From NCBI GenBank assembly GCA_001898385.1, contig MKTT01000055.1:62731-126730 (forward strand): 64,000 nucleotides of DNA, given 5' to 3'. Source of the DNA: Planctomycetales bacterium 71-10 (GTDB taxonomy: Bacteria > Planctomycetota > Planctomycetia > Isosphaerales > Isosphaeraceae). The translations under genes were made by a program, and so were the position numbers. Positions within the stretch are counted from its first letter, which is position 1. Every line of letters starts with the position of its first letter. The notes beneath the pieces are model-generated. The model made no database searches, was not told the origin of the DNA, and saw nothing but the letters and a program-made list of their open reading frames with translations. This document shows positions 29,494-37,841 of this stretch, piece by piece.

Positions 29494-29571
29494 AAGGGTG
29501 GTCCGGGCGGACCGCCCGGACGTCGATGGTCGTCGATCGAGACGTCCGGGCGGACCGCCCGGACCACCCTT
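29494..29571. repeat. Large perfect-armed palindrome, family C copy 1
   Basis: 31-bp arms (29494-29524 and 29541-29571) pair with a single central mismatch around a 16-nt loop. Each arm also contains its own 21-bp palindrome (GTCCGGGCGG-A-CCGCCCGGAC). The second family member is at 35709-35808. The 450-bp gap 29362-29812 holds no other recognisable feature. Confidence 0.8.
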
Positions 29572-29812
29572 CCGCGTCCCCTCACTCGTCTCTGAAATCC
29601 GACGACGGCGGGGACCGCCGATATGGTCCCGACGCCTTCACTTGCCCCCGTCCCGCTCGGGCGTCTTCCCTCGGCGAATCCGACCGGGCTGGCTGTCCGC
29701 TGCTTCCGAATTGTCAAGGAACGACCATCCGCCAGATAAGGTCGCGTCCGAGTGCCGCGAGATTTCACGATTCCCGACGGAATCCCCCAATTCCTCGGCC
29801 GGCGGGTTCCTT

Positions 29813-30577
29813 TCACACGCCGTACTGGACGACGTGGAAGGCCACGCCCTGCGACGACCGGAGGGCGGCGAAGCGGCCGACGCCGGGGATCTCGCGCGGG
29901 GCGAGGCAGACGACGCCCCCGAGGTCGGCCGCGCATTGCGCGGTCGCGTCCACGTTCGCCGCCGTGAAGTAGACGCCCCAGTGGGGCGGGACGTCGAGGT
30001 CGTCGGGCGTCGGCAGTAAGCCGCCGAAGAGGTCGCCGTCGCGGCGGAACTCGACGTAGCCCGGCGAGCCCGCCGAGGCGACCTGGGACGTCCAGCCGAA
30101 GAGGTCGCGGTAGAACGCCGCAGATCGGTCGACGTCGCGGGTCACGGCCTCGAACCAGCACGGAGCGCCGGGGTGGTGCGGGTCGACGTCGGTGCCGGGC
30201 ATGGCGCCGGGCTGCCAGACGTCGACCTCGGCGCCGTCGGGGGCGAACAGCTCGGCCATGCGGCCGGGCGGGCCGATGCTGAACGACGGGTTCGCGGAGC
30301 CCCCCAGTTCCTTCGCCCGCGCCGCGGCGACGTCGGCGTCGTCCACCTTCACCATCACGCCGATCCCGGCCGGCGTCCCCGGCGGCGTCCGCGGGTGGTC
30401 CAGGTCGAACAGCCCGCCGACCCGGCTCGGCCCGACCTGGATGAACCAGCCCGAGCCCGGGATCGCGCCGAAGGTCCATCCCAGCAGGGCGTTGAAGAAC
30501 GCCTTCGCGCCCTCGACGTCCGGGGTCAGGATGTTGATCCAGCAGAATTCGCCCGGCCCTCGCAACCGCGTCCCCAT
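29813..30577 (-). CDS. VOC family protein, two glyoxalase-like domains
   Basis: A 254-residue protein with two vicinal-oxygen-chelate modules. Domain 1 starts FCWINILTPDVEGAKAFFNA and ends in an AELFAPDGAEVDVWQPG-type strand. Domain 2 starts PCWFEAVTRDVDRSAAFY and ends GRFAALRSSQGVAFHVVQ. The ATG at 30577 has GGGAGG 8 bp upstream. Such proteins are often annotated as glyoxalase/bleomycin-resistance/dioxygenase relatives. Metal ligands and substrate cannot be fixed from sequence alone. It is divergent from the membrane protein at 30668. Confidence 0.85.
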   Translation of the reverse strand: MGTRLRGPGEFCWINILTPDVEGAKAFFNALLGWTFGAIPGSGWFIQVGPSRVGGLFDLDHPRTPPGTPAGIGVMVKVDDADVAAARAKELGGSANPSFSIGPPGRMAELFAPDGAEVDVWQPGAMPGTDVDPHHPGAPCWFEAVTRDVDRSAAFYRDLFGWTSQVASAGSPGYVEFRRDGDLFGGLLPTPDDLDVPPHWGVYFTAANVDATAQCAADLGGVVCLAPREIPGVGRFAALRSSQGVAFHVVQYGV

Positions 30578-30667
30578 GATCGGCCTCCCGCGACGAATGT
30601 CGATATGATGAGTATCGTGTCGGGGGCCGGTCGATCGGTCAAGTGGGCCGACGGAGGAGGGACGGCG

Positions 30668-31603
30668 GTGGACGCGACGTTTCGGCCGAAGAAGTCGGAT
30701 CTCTACACGATGCTGGGCCTGCTCCCCCTGTCCCTCGCCTGGGGAGGCGTCACGCTCCGGGTCGCGGCGTTCGACCCGACGATCCGATCGCGCCTGGGCT
30801 TCGCCGCCATGGCCCTGGTCCCATTCGGCATGGCTGGGCTGTGCGCAGGGGCGGCGCTCGACTACGCCCGTTCGTCGCTGACGTTCCGCGCGGGTCGCCT
30901 CATCTTCCAGGGGCTCCGGAAACGGTCGGAGATGGACCTGGCCGATGTGACGGAGGCCCGCTGGGGGCCGGGCTCGGTCGTGAAGCTCCGCGACGCCTCG
31001 TCGCGCCTGAAGATCGACCTGCGCGAATACGAGCGCCCGGACCGTGAGCGGATCGTCGCCCACCTGCACGCGACGCTCCCGCCGGAGGCCCAGCACGGCT
31101 GGAACCTCTTCGCCTACAAGATGCGGATCGGCCTCCAAAATGGCCCGACCGGCCCGGGGATCGACGTCCCAGGAATCTGGATGGTCGCCTGGGCGGTGGC
31201 GGCGGCCGTCCCCGCGGTGCTGTTCGCTCGGTGGCACCCTGAACGGCCCCCCGCCTCCCTTTCGATCCCGTGGATGGCCTGCCTCGGCCTCTTCCTGCGG
31301 GCGATGACGCCGGTCGGGGAGATCATCGATTCGAAGGTCAGATATCGGGCCAATCCGGACATGGCCCGCATCGTCGCCTTCCTCTGCGTCTGGGGCGTCG
31401 CTGGGTTCGGCCTGATGCTGGGCTTCGATCGGCTCCGGGACGGCCTGCCTGTACCGGCCGTCCTGGCGGGGGCGACCGTCGCGGCCTACTTCACGATCTT
31501 CCTCGTCGCGACTTACCGCTTCGAGGGCCGCAGGAAAGCCCGCGAGGAAGAGGCGGCGGAGCGGGGCGAATCGGGATTCCCTCGGGGCGGCGTCCGGTTA
31601 TGA
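30668..31603 (+). CDS. Membrane protein with PH-like segment, unknown function
   Basis: The protein has 311 residues from GTG at 30668, chosen for GGAGGAG 7 bp upstream; the frame runs further upstream without signal. Two N-terminal TM segments (about 16-35 and 44-66) are followed by a soluble beta-rich stretch (LTFRAGRLIFQG, then VTEARWGPGSVVKLRDA), which resembles bacterial PH-like membrane proteins. Three more TM segments follow toward the C-terminus. Its stop overlaps the next start (ATGATG). No function is assigned. Confidence 0.65.
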   Translation: MDATFRPKKSDLYTMLGLLPLSLAWGGVTLRVAAFDPTIRSRLGFAAMALVPFGMAGLCAGAALDYARSSLTFRAGRLIFQGLRKRSEMDLADVTEARWGPGSVVKLRDASSRLKIDLREYERPDRERIVAHLHATLPPEAQHGWNLFAYKMRIGLQNGPTGPGIDVPGIWMVAWAVAAAVPAVLFARWHPERPPASLSIPWMACLGLFLRAMTPVGEIIDSKVRYRANPDMARIVAFLCVWGVAGFGLMLGFDRLRDGLPVPAVLAGATVAAYFTIFLVATYRFEGRRKAREEEAAERGESGFPRGGVRL

Positions 31604-32031
31604 TGCGGGGCATGGTGAACTCAACGGCCCCGACCATGCTCGAACGGCTTTTGGACTCGATCGTCGACCAGCTCCCGCCCGAGGCGGCGGAGGTCTTCAC
31701 GAACCTCTACGCGCCCGACGACGTGAAGGCCCGACTCGACGCCCTGGCCGAGAAGATCCTGAGCGGCGGCCTGGAGCCGGCCGAGCAGGACGAGTACGAC
31801 GGGCTGATGCAGATCGTCCACGCCGTCTCCATGATCCAGGAGCGCATCGACCTGCGCCACGGCGTCCAGCCCCCCTCGGTGACCGACTCCGGCACCTACA
31901 TCGAGAGCGTCGACATCGGCTCGCCCGTCGTCCCGATGCCGACGTCGACGAAGCCCGTCGCCCAGTTCGACGGCCTCGAAGCCCTGCTGGACGACCTCGA
32001 CGAGAACATGCGGCCTCGGTCGCGCGGCTGA
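31600..32031 (+). CDS. Conserved-looking small protein, unknown function
   Basis: The protein has 143 residues. The start overlaps the previous stop (ATG at 31600; ATG at 31612 is an alternative). It reads as a helical N-terminal part (LERLLDSIVDQLPPEAAEV, LDALAEKILSGGLEPAEQDEYDGLMQIV), then an extended region and an acidic end. Third positions are strongly G/C, supporting coding. It is probably translated with the membrane protein before it. I do not recognise the family. Confidence 0.6.
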   Translation: MMRGMVNSTAPTMLERLLDSIVDQLPPEAAEVFTNLYAPDDVKARLDALAEKILSGGLEPAEQDEYDGLMQIVHAVSMIQERIDLRHGVQPPSVTDSGTYIESVDIGSPVVPMPTSTKPVAQFDGLEALLDDLDENMRPRSRG

Positions 32032-32140
32032 GAGTCCGCCTCATCGTGCGACGATCCGCCGGGAGCGCCCCCACGTCGTCCCGAAGATCCGGTAAAATGA
32101 AATAAGGAGGGCGGATCGTTCCCGGTCTGGAGGCTCGCTC

Positions 32141-32731
32141 ATGTCGATGGATACACAGGTCGTTGAACGCTTGACGTCCCGCCACGCCCGGAGCGCCAGG
32201 AGGATGATCGCGGCCCGTCGGGCATCGCGGACGACCGACCGGGCGACGGATGGGGGTCGAGAGATCGCGGGCCACATGGTGCGTTCCATGATGGAACTCC
32301 TCGACGCGATGGCGACGGGCGAGGCGGAGTGGCGTCGGGCGGTGTATTCGGGCGAGGCTCCGTATTCGCTGGAAGACGACGCGACGCGGGTCGTCATGTA
32401 TCGTCGCTGGGCCCGCGCGGCCAGGCACGCCGTCAAGGCGGCCGAGATCGTCCAGGATCCGGGCAGGCCGGTGAAGGGGCTCAAGAACCTCAAACGCTGG
32501 GCCGCCAGGCTGTCCTGGTTCATCGATTCGCCGCCGGGCCGGCTGATCGACGTCCCAGGAGTCCGGCTCAAGGGCGATTCGCGGAAGCTCGACGTCCGTC
32601 CCCTGGCGTCGTACCTTTCCGAACACCCCGAGCATGCGGAACGCCTGCTGGCCGCCGACGCGGCCGTGGCCGACGGGACCGCCGACCTGACGCCGCTCTC
32701 CGAGTACCTGCTATCGCGCGATGGGCGATGA
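32141..32731 (+). CDS. Unknown protein upstream of a RelE/ParE-like gene
   Basis: The protein has 196 residues; ATG follows GGAGG by 6 bp. It is basic and helical, with an Arg-rich N-terminus (SRHARSARRMIAARRAS), a middle helix pair and an Asp/Glu-containing C-terminus (RPLASYLSEHPEHAERLLAAD). It overlaps the next gene by 11 bp. The pairing resembles a toxin-antitoxin layout, but it is much longer than usual antitoxins and shows no DNA-binding fold that I recognise. Confidence 0.6.
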   Translation: MSMDTQVVERLTSRHARSARRMIAARRASRTTDRATDGGREIAGHMVRSMMELLDAMATGEAEWRRAVYSGEAPYSLEDDATRVVMYRRWARAARHAVKAAEIVQDPGRPVKGLKNLKRWAARLSWFIDSPPGRLIDVPGVRLKGDSRKLDVRPLASYLSEHPEHAERLLAADAAVADGTADLTPLSEYLLSRDGR

Positions 32732-33044
32732 CGTGGGCGGTTATCGGGTCGCCCTCTCGCGGGATGCCAGGACCGCCCTGGATCACCTGACGAAGGCCGA
32801 GGCCGCGTTCCTCGTGGCCCATCTCCTGGACCTGGCGGATCGCCCGTCCGATCACGCCGAGGCCGCCGGGCCGCTGACGTTCCCGGGCGGGGGGATGATC
32901 TCCAAGGCGGTGATGCCGGCCCTCGGCGGCGACGCGACCTACTTCATCGTCAACTTCCGCTTCTCGGCCGACGAGACGACGATCGCCGTGTCGTCCATCG
33001 ACGTCTATCGGCCGCCCGTCGGAGACGACCCCGACCTGGCGTAA
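32721..33044 (+). CDS. Possible RelE/ParE-superfamily toxin-like protein
   Basis: The protein has 107 residues. The pattern is beta-helix-helix-beta-beta: YRVALSRDARTALDHL, a second helix EAAFLVAHLLDL, then strands ATYFIVNFRF and TIAVSSIDVYR. This matches the size and order of RelE/ParE ribonuclease or gyrase toxins, but no active-site residue can be placed with certainty. The start lies inside the upstream gene, so expression is coupled. It could equally be an unrelated small protein. Confidence 0.5.
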   Translation: MGDDVGGYRVALSRDARTALDHLTKAEAAFLVAHLLDLADRPSDHAEAAGPLTFPGGGMISKAVMPALGGDATYFIVNFRFSADETTIAVSSIDVYRPPVGDDPDLA

Positions 33045-33079
33045 GCCTTCCAAGACGGACCCCGAGCGCGAGGCCGGCC

Positions 33080-33316
33080 TCACCCCGGCGGCGATCCCTC
33101 GTCCCAGGCGTCGGGGTCGATGGCCGCGACGCGCGGGAGCAGGTCGTTCAGTTCGGCCTGGAATTCGGCCATCTTCTGGAGCAGGGCCGCCATCCGCTCC
33201 TCGGGCGGCAGGGCGTCGAGGCGTTCCAGTTCGAGGCGGCGGGCCTCGGCCTCGGCGGCGTCGCGACCGCGGCGGTGCTCGTCCTCGTCCTGGATCAGCG
33301 CGTCGATGTCGTCCAT
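33080..33316 (-). CDS. Small charged helical protein, unknown function
   Basis: The protein has 78 residues, dominated by Glu, Asp, Arg and Ala with heptad spacing (ARRLELERLDALPPEERMAALLQKMAEF), so a short coiled coil is likely. The ATG at 33316 is the only sensible start; the frame extends much further upstream, but that part overlaps the quinone oxidoreductase on the other strand. The ribosome binding site is weak. Confidence 0.5.
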   Translation of the reverse strand: MDDIDALIQDEDEHRRGRDAAEAEARRLELERLDALPPEERMAALLQKMAEFQAELNDLLPRVAAIDPDAWDEGSPPG

Positions 33317-33454
33317 GATCTCAGCGTAGCCGCGCGACGCGGCCGGTTCAACCGCGGCGTCGGCCGGCGCTTGACCCGGGGCGTCGCGGAAATAGGATAC
33401 GGGAGCGCCCCGCCGCGCCACGGCGGGCCGATCGGAATCCAGGGGAGCATCCTC

Positions 33455-34462
33455 ATGAAAGCGATCGTCCTGCGCGACCCGGGCGGCCCCGAGATGCTGC
33501 GGTTGGAGGACGTCCCCGACCCCAAGCCGGGGCCGGGCGAGGCCCTGGTGCGGCTGAAGGCCGCGGCGCTGAACCATCGCGACGTCTGGATCCGCACGGC
33601 CGCCTACGCCGGGATCAAGCTCCCCGCGATCCTCGGCTCCGACGGCGCGGGGATCGTGGAGGCCGTCGGCGAGGGCGTCGACGGATCGCTCGTCGGCCGC
33701 GAGGTCGTCATCAACCCCAGCCTGGACTGGGGCGACGACGAACGCTCCTTCAGCTCGAACTTCCGCATCCTGGGCATGCCCGACGCCGGTACTTACGCGC
33801 AGTACGTGAAGGCGCCGGCGACGAACATCCACCCGAAGCCCACCGGGCTGAGTTGGGAGGAGGCCGCCGCGATCCCGCTGGCCGGGCTGACGGCGTATCG
33901 GGCCCTGATCCCCCGCGCGGGGGCGAAGGCCGGCGAGATCGTCTTCATCCCGGGGATCGGGAGCGGCGTGGCGACCTTCGCCCTGCTGTTCGCGAAGAAG
34001 CTGGGGGCGAAGGTCCTCGTGTCGTCGAGTTCCGAGGCGAAGCTCGAACGCGCCCGGACCCTCGGGGCCGACGGCGGCGTGAATTACAAGGACGCGAAGT
34101 GGGTCGATAAGGCCCGCGAGTTGAGCGGCGGCGAGGGCGTCGACGTGGTGATCGACGGCGTCGGCGGCCCGACCTACGACCATTGCATCGACCTGCTCCG
34201 CCCCGGCGGCCGGATGGCGACCTTCGGCGCGACGACCGGCCCGGTGCCGGACATCGCCACGCGGCGGGTCTTCTGGAAGCAGCTCAACCTGCTGGGCACC
34301 ACGATGGGCTCGCCGGCCGACTTCGCCGCCATGCTCGCCCTGTTCGACGGCTCCCTCCGCCCCGTCGTCGACCGCACGTTCCCCCTCGCCGACGCCGCCG
34401 AAGCCCACCGCCGCATGGACGAGGCCGGGCAGTTCGGCAAGATCGTGCTGGGGATCCCGTGA
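33455..34462 (+). CDS. Zinc-binding alcohol dehydrogenase/quinone oxidoreductase family protein
   Basis: The protein has 335 residues; the ATG at 33455 gives the canonical MKAIVLRDPGGPEMLRLEDV start. MDR-superfamily landmarks: LKAAALNHRDVWIR, LGSDGAGIVEAVGEGV, the nucleotide-binding IPGIGSGVATFALLFAKKLGAKVLV and DVVIDGVGGPTYDHCIDLLRPGG. The structural-zinc Cys cluster is absent, as in quinone-oxidoreductase-like members. It reduces or oxidises a small carbonyl or quinone with NAD(P)H; the substrate is unknown. Confidence 0.88.
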   Translation: MKAIVLRDPGGPEMLRLEDVPDPKPGPGEALVRLKAAALNHRDVWIRTAAYAGIKLPAILGSDGAGIVEAVGEGVDGSLVGREVVINPSLDWGDDERSFSSNFRILGMPDAGTYAQYVKAPATNIHPKPTGLSWEEAAAIPLAGLTAYRALIPRAGAKAGEIVFIPGIGSGVATFALLFAKKLGAKVLVSSSSEAKLERARTLGADGGVNYKDAKWVDKARELSGGEGVDVVIDGVGGPTYDHCIDLLRPGGRMATFGATTGPVPDIATRRVFWKQLNLLGTTMGSPADFAAMLALFDGSLRPVVDRTFPLADAAEAHRRMDEAGQFGKIVLGIP

Positions 34463-34590
34463 GGGAGGGCCGGACGAGCGTCGCCGGATTCCGGGATGGG
34501 TGTGGCGGTGGGCCGTCCAGATTTCTGCGCTCGCCGCCCCCCCGCGCGCCGGCCAATACTGTTCGGCACAAGGGAGGAGGGCCCCGGGAC

Positions 34591-34755
34591 CGTCCCCTCT
34601 CCCGCCGGGAGAGGGTGCCGCGCAGCGGCGGGTGAGGGTCGCCGGAGTGCGGAGGGCATGCCGGGCGCGAGGTTCATGGACCGGGGCTGTTTCTACCGGT
34701 CCGACGACCCTCACCCGGCCCTTCGGGCCACCCTCTCCCGGCGGGAGAGGGGACG
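34591..34755. repeat. Palindromic intergenic repeat, family B copy 1
   Basis: 165 bp with a perfect 25-bp terminal inverted repeat: CGTCCCCTCTCCCGCCGGGA at the left and its reverse complement at the right end. Internal inverted blocks GGGTGAGGGTCG and CGACCCTCACCC add to the fold. It lies in the 324-bp gap between the convergent oxidoreductase and NAD kinase genes. Copy 2 is at 41718-41883. No coding capacity. Confidence 0.82.
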
Positions 34756-34786
34756 GATGGGTTCGCACCGACGCCGACGGGCGCCC

Positions 34787-35650
34787 TTACGTCCTCGGCC
34801 CGCGGTCACCGGCGGGGTAGGCGCCCCAGCCGAGCTTGTCGCGGAGGGTGCGGTAGAAGCTGTGGCCGGGGAGGCGGACGATGGGGAACGGGGGGTCGCC
34901 GCGGCGGATCGTCACGCGGTCGCCCTCCTGGAGCGGGACCTGGATCTGGCCGTCGACGACGAGGATCGTGGCGATCCCGCCGCCGCGAGGGGTCAGCTCG
35001 TAGGTCTTGTGGCCGGCGTCGACCAGCGGGCGCTGGGTCAGCGCGTGGGCGCAGAGCGGCGTGACGACGAACATGTGGGCCGAGGGGGGGAGGATCGGCC
35101 CGCCGGCCGAGAGGCTGTGGGCCGTCGAGCCGACGGGCGTGGCCACGATCAGGCCGTCGCCGCGGTAGCTCATCACGCTCTCGCCGTCGATGGAGAGGCC
35201 GATCTCGACGATCTTGAAGAACGGCGCGGCGCGGACGACGGCGTCATTGAGGGCGCGGAAGACGCGGGTCGGCCCCTTGGGCGAGGCGACCGTCACCGAC
35301 ATCGTCATCAGGTTCTCGACCGTGTACCGCCGCGCCGCGAGGTCGGGGAGGCGTTCGAGGAACGTCTCGACGGTGAGGTCGGCGAGGAAGCCCAGGCGGC
35401 CGGCGTTGACGCCGATGATCGGCGTGGGGCGGTCGTCCATGCGGCGGACGGTGTGCAGCACCGTGCCGTCGCCGCCGACCACCAGCGCCACGTCGGCCGG
35501 GCAGTCGGAGAGGTCCGAGCCGGCCGAGAGGTCGACGCCGGTCAGCTCGAAGTCGGCGACGGCCCGCACCGCTTCGGCCACGCGGTCGACGTAGGCGCGG
35601 GCCTCCTCGCGCGAGCCGTTCCCCAGGATCATCAGCCGGAGGGGGGGCAT
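34787..35650 (-). CDS. nadK: NAD kinase
   Basis: A 287-residue ATP-NAD kinase, which phosphorylates NAD to NADP. Motifs: VVGGDGTVLHTVRRM (the GGDG catalytic loop, about 70), GVNAGRLGFLADL, the ND motif in RALNDAVV, and TPVGSTAHSLSAGGPILPP. The ATG at 35650 was chosen because GAGGAG lies 12 bp upstream; a GTG ten codons earlier includes that site. It is downstream of dxs on the same strand, separated by the family C palindrome. Confidence 0.94.
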   Translation of the reverse strand: MPPLRLMILGNGSREEARAYVDRVAEAVRAVADFELTGVDLSAGSDLSDCPADVALVVGGDGTVLHTVRRMDDRPTPIIGVNAGRLGFLADLTVETFLERLPDLAARRYTVENLMTMSVTVASPKGPTRVFRALNDAVVRAAPFFKIVEIGLSIDGESVMSYRGDGLIVATPVGSTAHSLSAGGPILPPSAHMFVVTPLCAHALTQRPLVDAGHKTYELTPRGGGIATILVVDGQIQVPLQEGDRVTIRRGDPPFPIVRLPGHSFYRTLRDKLGWGAYPAGDRGPRT

Positions 35651-35708
35651 CTGATTTCGATACTCCTCGCGAAACTCCACCGCGAATCGACGTCCGTCTT
35701 TCGAGGAG

Positions 35709-35808
35709 ACGGTGGCCCGGCCGGCCCGGCCGGGCGTCGGGAGGCGAAGGACGCGAAAGCCCTCGCTCGACCTGGATGGACGCCCGGCCGGGCCGGCCGG
35801 GCCACTGT
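35709..35808. repeat. Large palindrome, family C copy 2
   Basis: 30-bp arms (35709-35738 and 35779-35808) pair with one mismatch around a 40-nt loop. The arm aligns to that of copy 1 (29494-29571) over 28 positions with five differences. Two pairs of those differences are compensatory within the arm's own palindrome, and the fifth is its central base. Confidence 0.8.
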
Positions 35809-35846
35809 TCTCGATCGATCTCGGCGGAGTTGAGCGAGGACTCTCC

Positions 35847-37841
35847 CTATTTCTCGGACGGCGTCGCGGCGACGACCGTGGAGCCGTCGGCTTCGCGGTG
35901 GGCCCGGCCGTTCGTCGCGACGGCGGGGCCGATGTCGGTGAATTCGAGGCCCACGGCGCGGGCCAGGTCGAGCGCCGAGGCGACCAGGCCGTCGACGTCC
36001 AGGCCGACCTCGGCGAGCTGCTCGTCGCGCTCGGCGTGGAGGATGAAGCGGTCGGGGAGGCCGACGCGGCGGACGTGGTGCGTCGGCAGGCCGGCGTCGT
36101 TGGCCGCCTCCAGCACGGCCGAGCCGAAGCCGCCGTTGAGGCAGCCCTCCTCGACGGTCAGGACGAACGCCGCCTCCTCGATCGCCTTGCCGATCGTGGC
36201 GCGGTCGAGCGGCTTGACGAACCGGGCGTTGATGACGCCCACGTTCAGGCCGTATCGCTCGTGCAGCACGCCGGCCGCCCGGACGCAGGCGCCGAGCATG
36301 GCGCCGCAGGCGACGAACATGCCGTCGGTCTCCCACTCGATCACCTCGGCCTGGCCCAGCTCGATCGGCTGGGGCTCGCGCTCCACGGCCTCGAGGTTGG
36401 CTCGGGGGTATCGGATGGAGACGGGCGAGTCGTGGCCCAGGGCGAAGTCGAGCATCGGCGAGACGTCGCGACGGTCGCCGGGGGCCATGACGACCATGTT
36501 GGGGAAGATCCGCATGTACGCCAGGTCGTAGCTGCCGTGGTGCGTCGGCCCGTCGGCCCCCACGACGCCGGCGCGGTCGATGCAGAAGACGACCGGCAGG
36601 TTCTGGAGCGCGACCTCCTGGAAGATCTGGTCGTACGAGCGCTGGAGGAACGTGCTGTAGATGTCGACCACCGGCCGCGCGCCGGCCTTGGCCATGCCGC
36701 CAGCCACCGCGACGGCGTGGCTCTCGCAGATGCCGACGTCGAAGAACTGCTTCGGGAAGGTCTCGCGCACCTTCTGGAGCTTGTTCCCCTCGCACATCGC
36801 GGCCGTCAGCACGGCGACCTTCGGGTCGCGGGCGCAGGCGTCGAACAGGGCGGCGGAGAAGGCGTCGGTGTAGGTCTCGTTGCTGGAGACCTTCAGCGGG
36901 ACGATCCCCTCCTTGGCCTTCTTGAAAGGGTTCGGCGCGTGGAACTTCACCGGATCCTTCACGGCCGGCTCGAAGCCGTGGCCCTTGTTGGTCAGGACGT
37001 GGAGCAGGACCGGCCCGCGCATCGTCTTGACCCGCTCCAGGTACGACCGCAGGCCCTTCAGGTCGTGGCCGTCGATCGGGCCGAGGTAGGTGAAGCCCAG
37101 CTCCTCGAACAGCATGCCGTGCTGGAGGCTCGCCTTGATGGCGTCCTTGCACTGCTGGAGCCAGCGCTCGGCGGTCTCGCCGACCAGGGGGATGCTCGGC
37201 AGGAGCGACTTGAGCCGCTTGTTCCAGTCGTGGTAGGTCGTGGACATCCGCGCCCGGTCGAGCGCGTTGGCGAAGCCGCCGACGGGGGGGCAGATCGACA
37301 TCTTGTTGTCGTTGAGGACGACCAGGAGCTTGCTCTCGGAGCCGCCGGCGTGGTTGAGGGCCTCGAAGACGATGCCGGAGGGGAACGCGCCGTCGCCGAT
37401 GACGGCGACCGAGTGGGCGTCGGCCCGGCCGGCCAGCTCGTCGCCGAGCTTCAGGCCCAGGGCGGTCGAGGGGGCGCAGCCGGCGTGGCCGGTCATGAAC
37501 AGGTCGTACGGGCTCTCGGCCGGGTTGGGGTAGCCCATCAGGCCCCCCTTGGTCCGGATGGTGTGCAGCTCGGCGGCGCGGCCGGTGATGAGCTTGTGGG
37601 GGTAGATCTGGTGGCCGGTGTCCCAGATCAGGCGGTCGCGCGAGAAGTCGAAGCTCAGGTGGAGGGCCAGCGCCAGCTCGACGACGCCCAGGTTGCTGGC
37701 GAAGTGCGCCGCCCGCCGCCCGACCACGTCGATCAGCTCGTGGCGCATCTCGTCGGCGAGCCGGTCGAGCTGCTCGTCCGAGAGCGCCTTGAGGTCGGCG
37801 GGCGAGGCGATCCGGGACAGGATCGTATCCGGGCTGAGCAT
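35847..37841 (-). CDS. dxs: 1-deoxy-D-xylulose-5-phosphate synthase
   Basis: A 664-residue thiamine-diphosphate enzyme joining pyruvate and glyceraldehyde 3-phosphate, the first step of the MEP isoprenoid pathway. Landmarks: WDTGHQIYPHKLITGR, GHAGCAPSTALGL, the ThDP site GDGAFPSGIVFEALNHAG with NDNKMSI, and DRAGVVGADGPTHHGSYDL. The ATG overlaps the upstream polyprenyl synthase stop by one base (TGATG), with AAAGGGA before it. It is slightly longer than the usual ~620-640 residues because of a C-terminal tail of ~25 residues. Confidence 0.96.
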   Translation of the reverse strand: MLSPDTILSRIASPADLKALSDEQLDRLADEMRHELIDVVGRRAAHFASNLGVVELALALHLSFDFSRDRLIWDTGHQIYPHKLITGRAAELHTIRTKGGLMGYPNPAESPYDLFMTGHAGCAPSTALGLKLGDELAGRADAHSVAVIGDGAFPSGIVFEALNHAGGSESKLLVVLNDNKMSICPPVGGFANALDRARMSTTYHDWNKRLKSLLPSIPLVGETAERWLQQCKDAIKASLQHGMLFEELGFTYLGPIDGHDLKGLRSYLERVKTMRGPVLLHVLTNKGHGFEPAVKDPVKFHAPNPFKKAKEGIVPLKVSSNETYTDAFSAALFDACARDPKVAVLTAAMCEGNKLQKVRETFPKQFFDVGICESHAVAVAGGMAKAGARPVVDIYSTFLQRSYDQIFQEVALQNLPVVFCIDRAGVVGADGPTHHGSYDLAYMRIFPNMVVMAPGDRRDVSPMLDFALGHDSPVSIRYPRANLEAVEREPQPIELGQAEVIEWETDGMFVACGAMLGACVRAAGVLHERYGLNVGVINARFVKPLDRATIGKAIEEAAFVLTVEEGCLNGGFGSAVLEAANDAGLPTHHVRRVGLPDRFILHAERDEQLAEVGLDVDGLVASALDLARAVGLEFTDIGPAVATNGRAHREADGSTVVAATPSEK

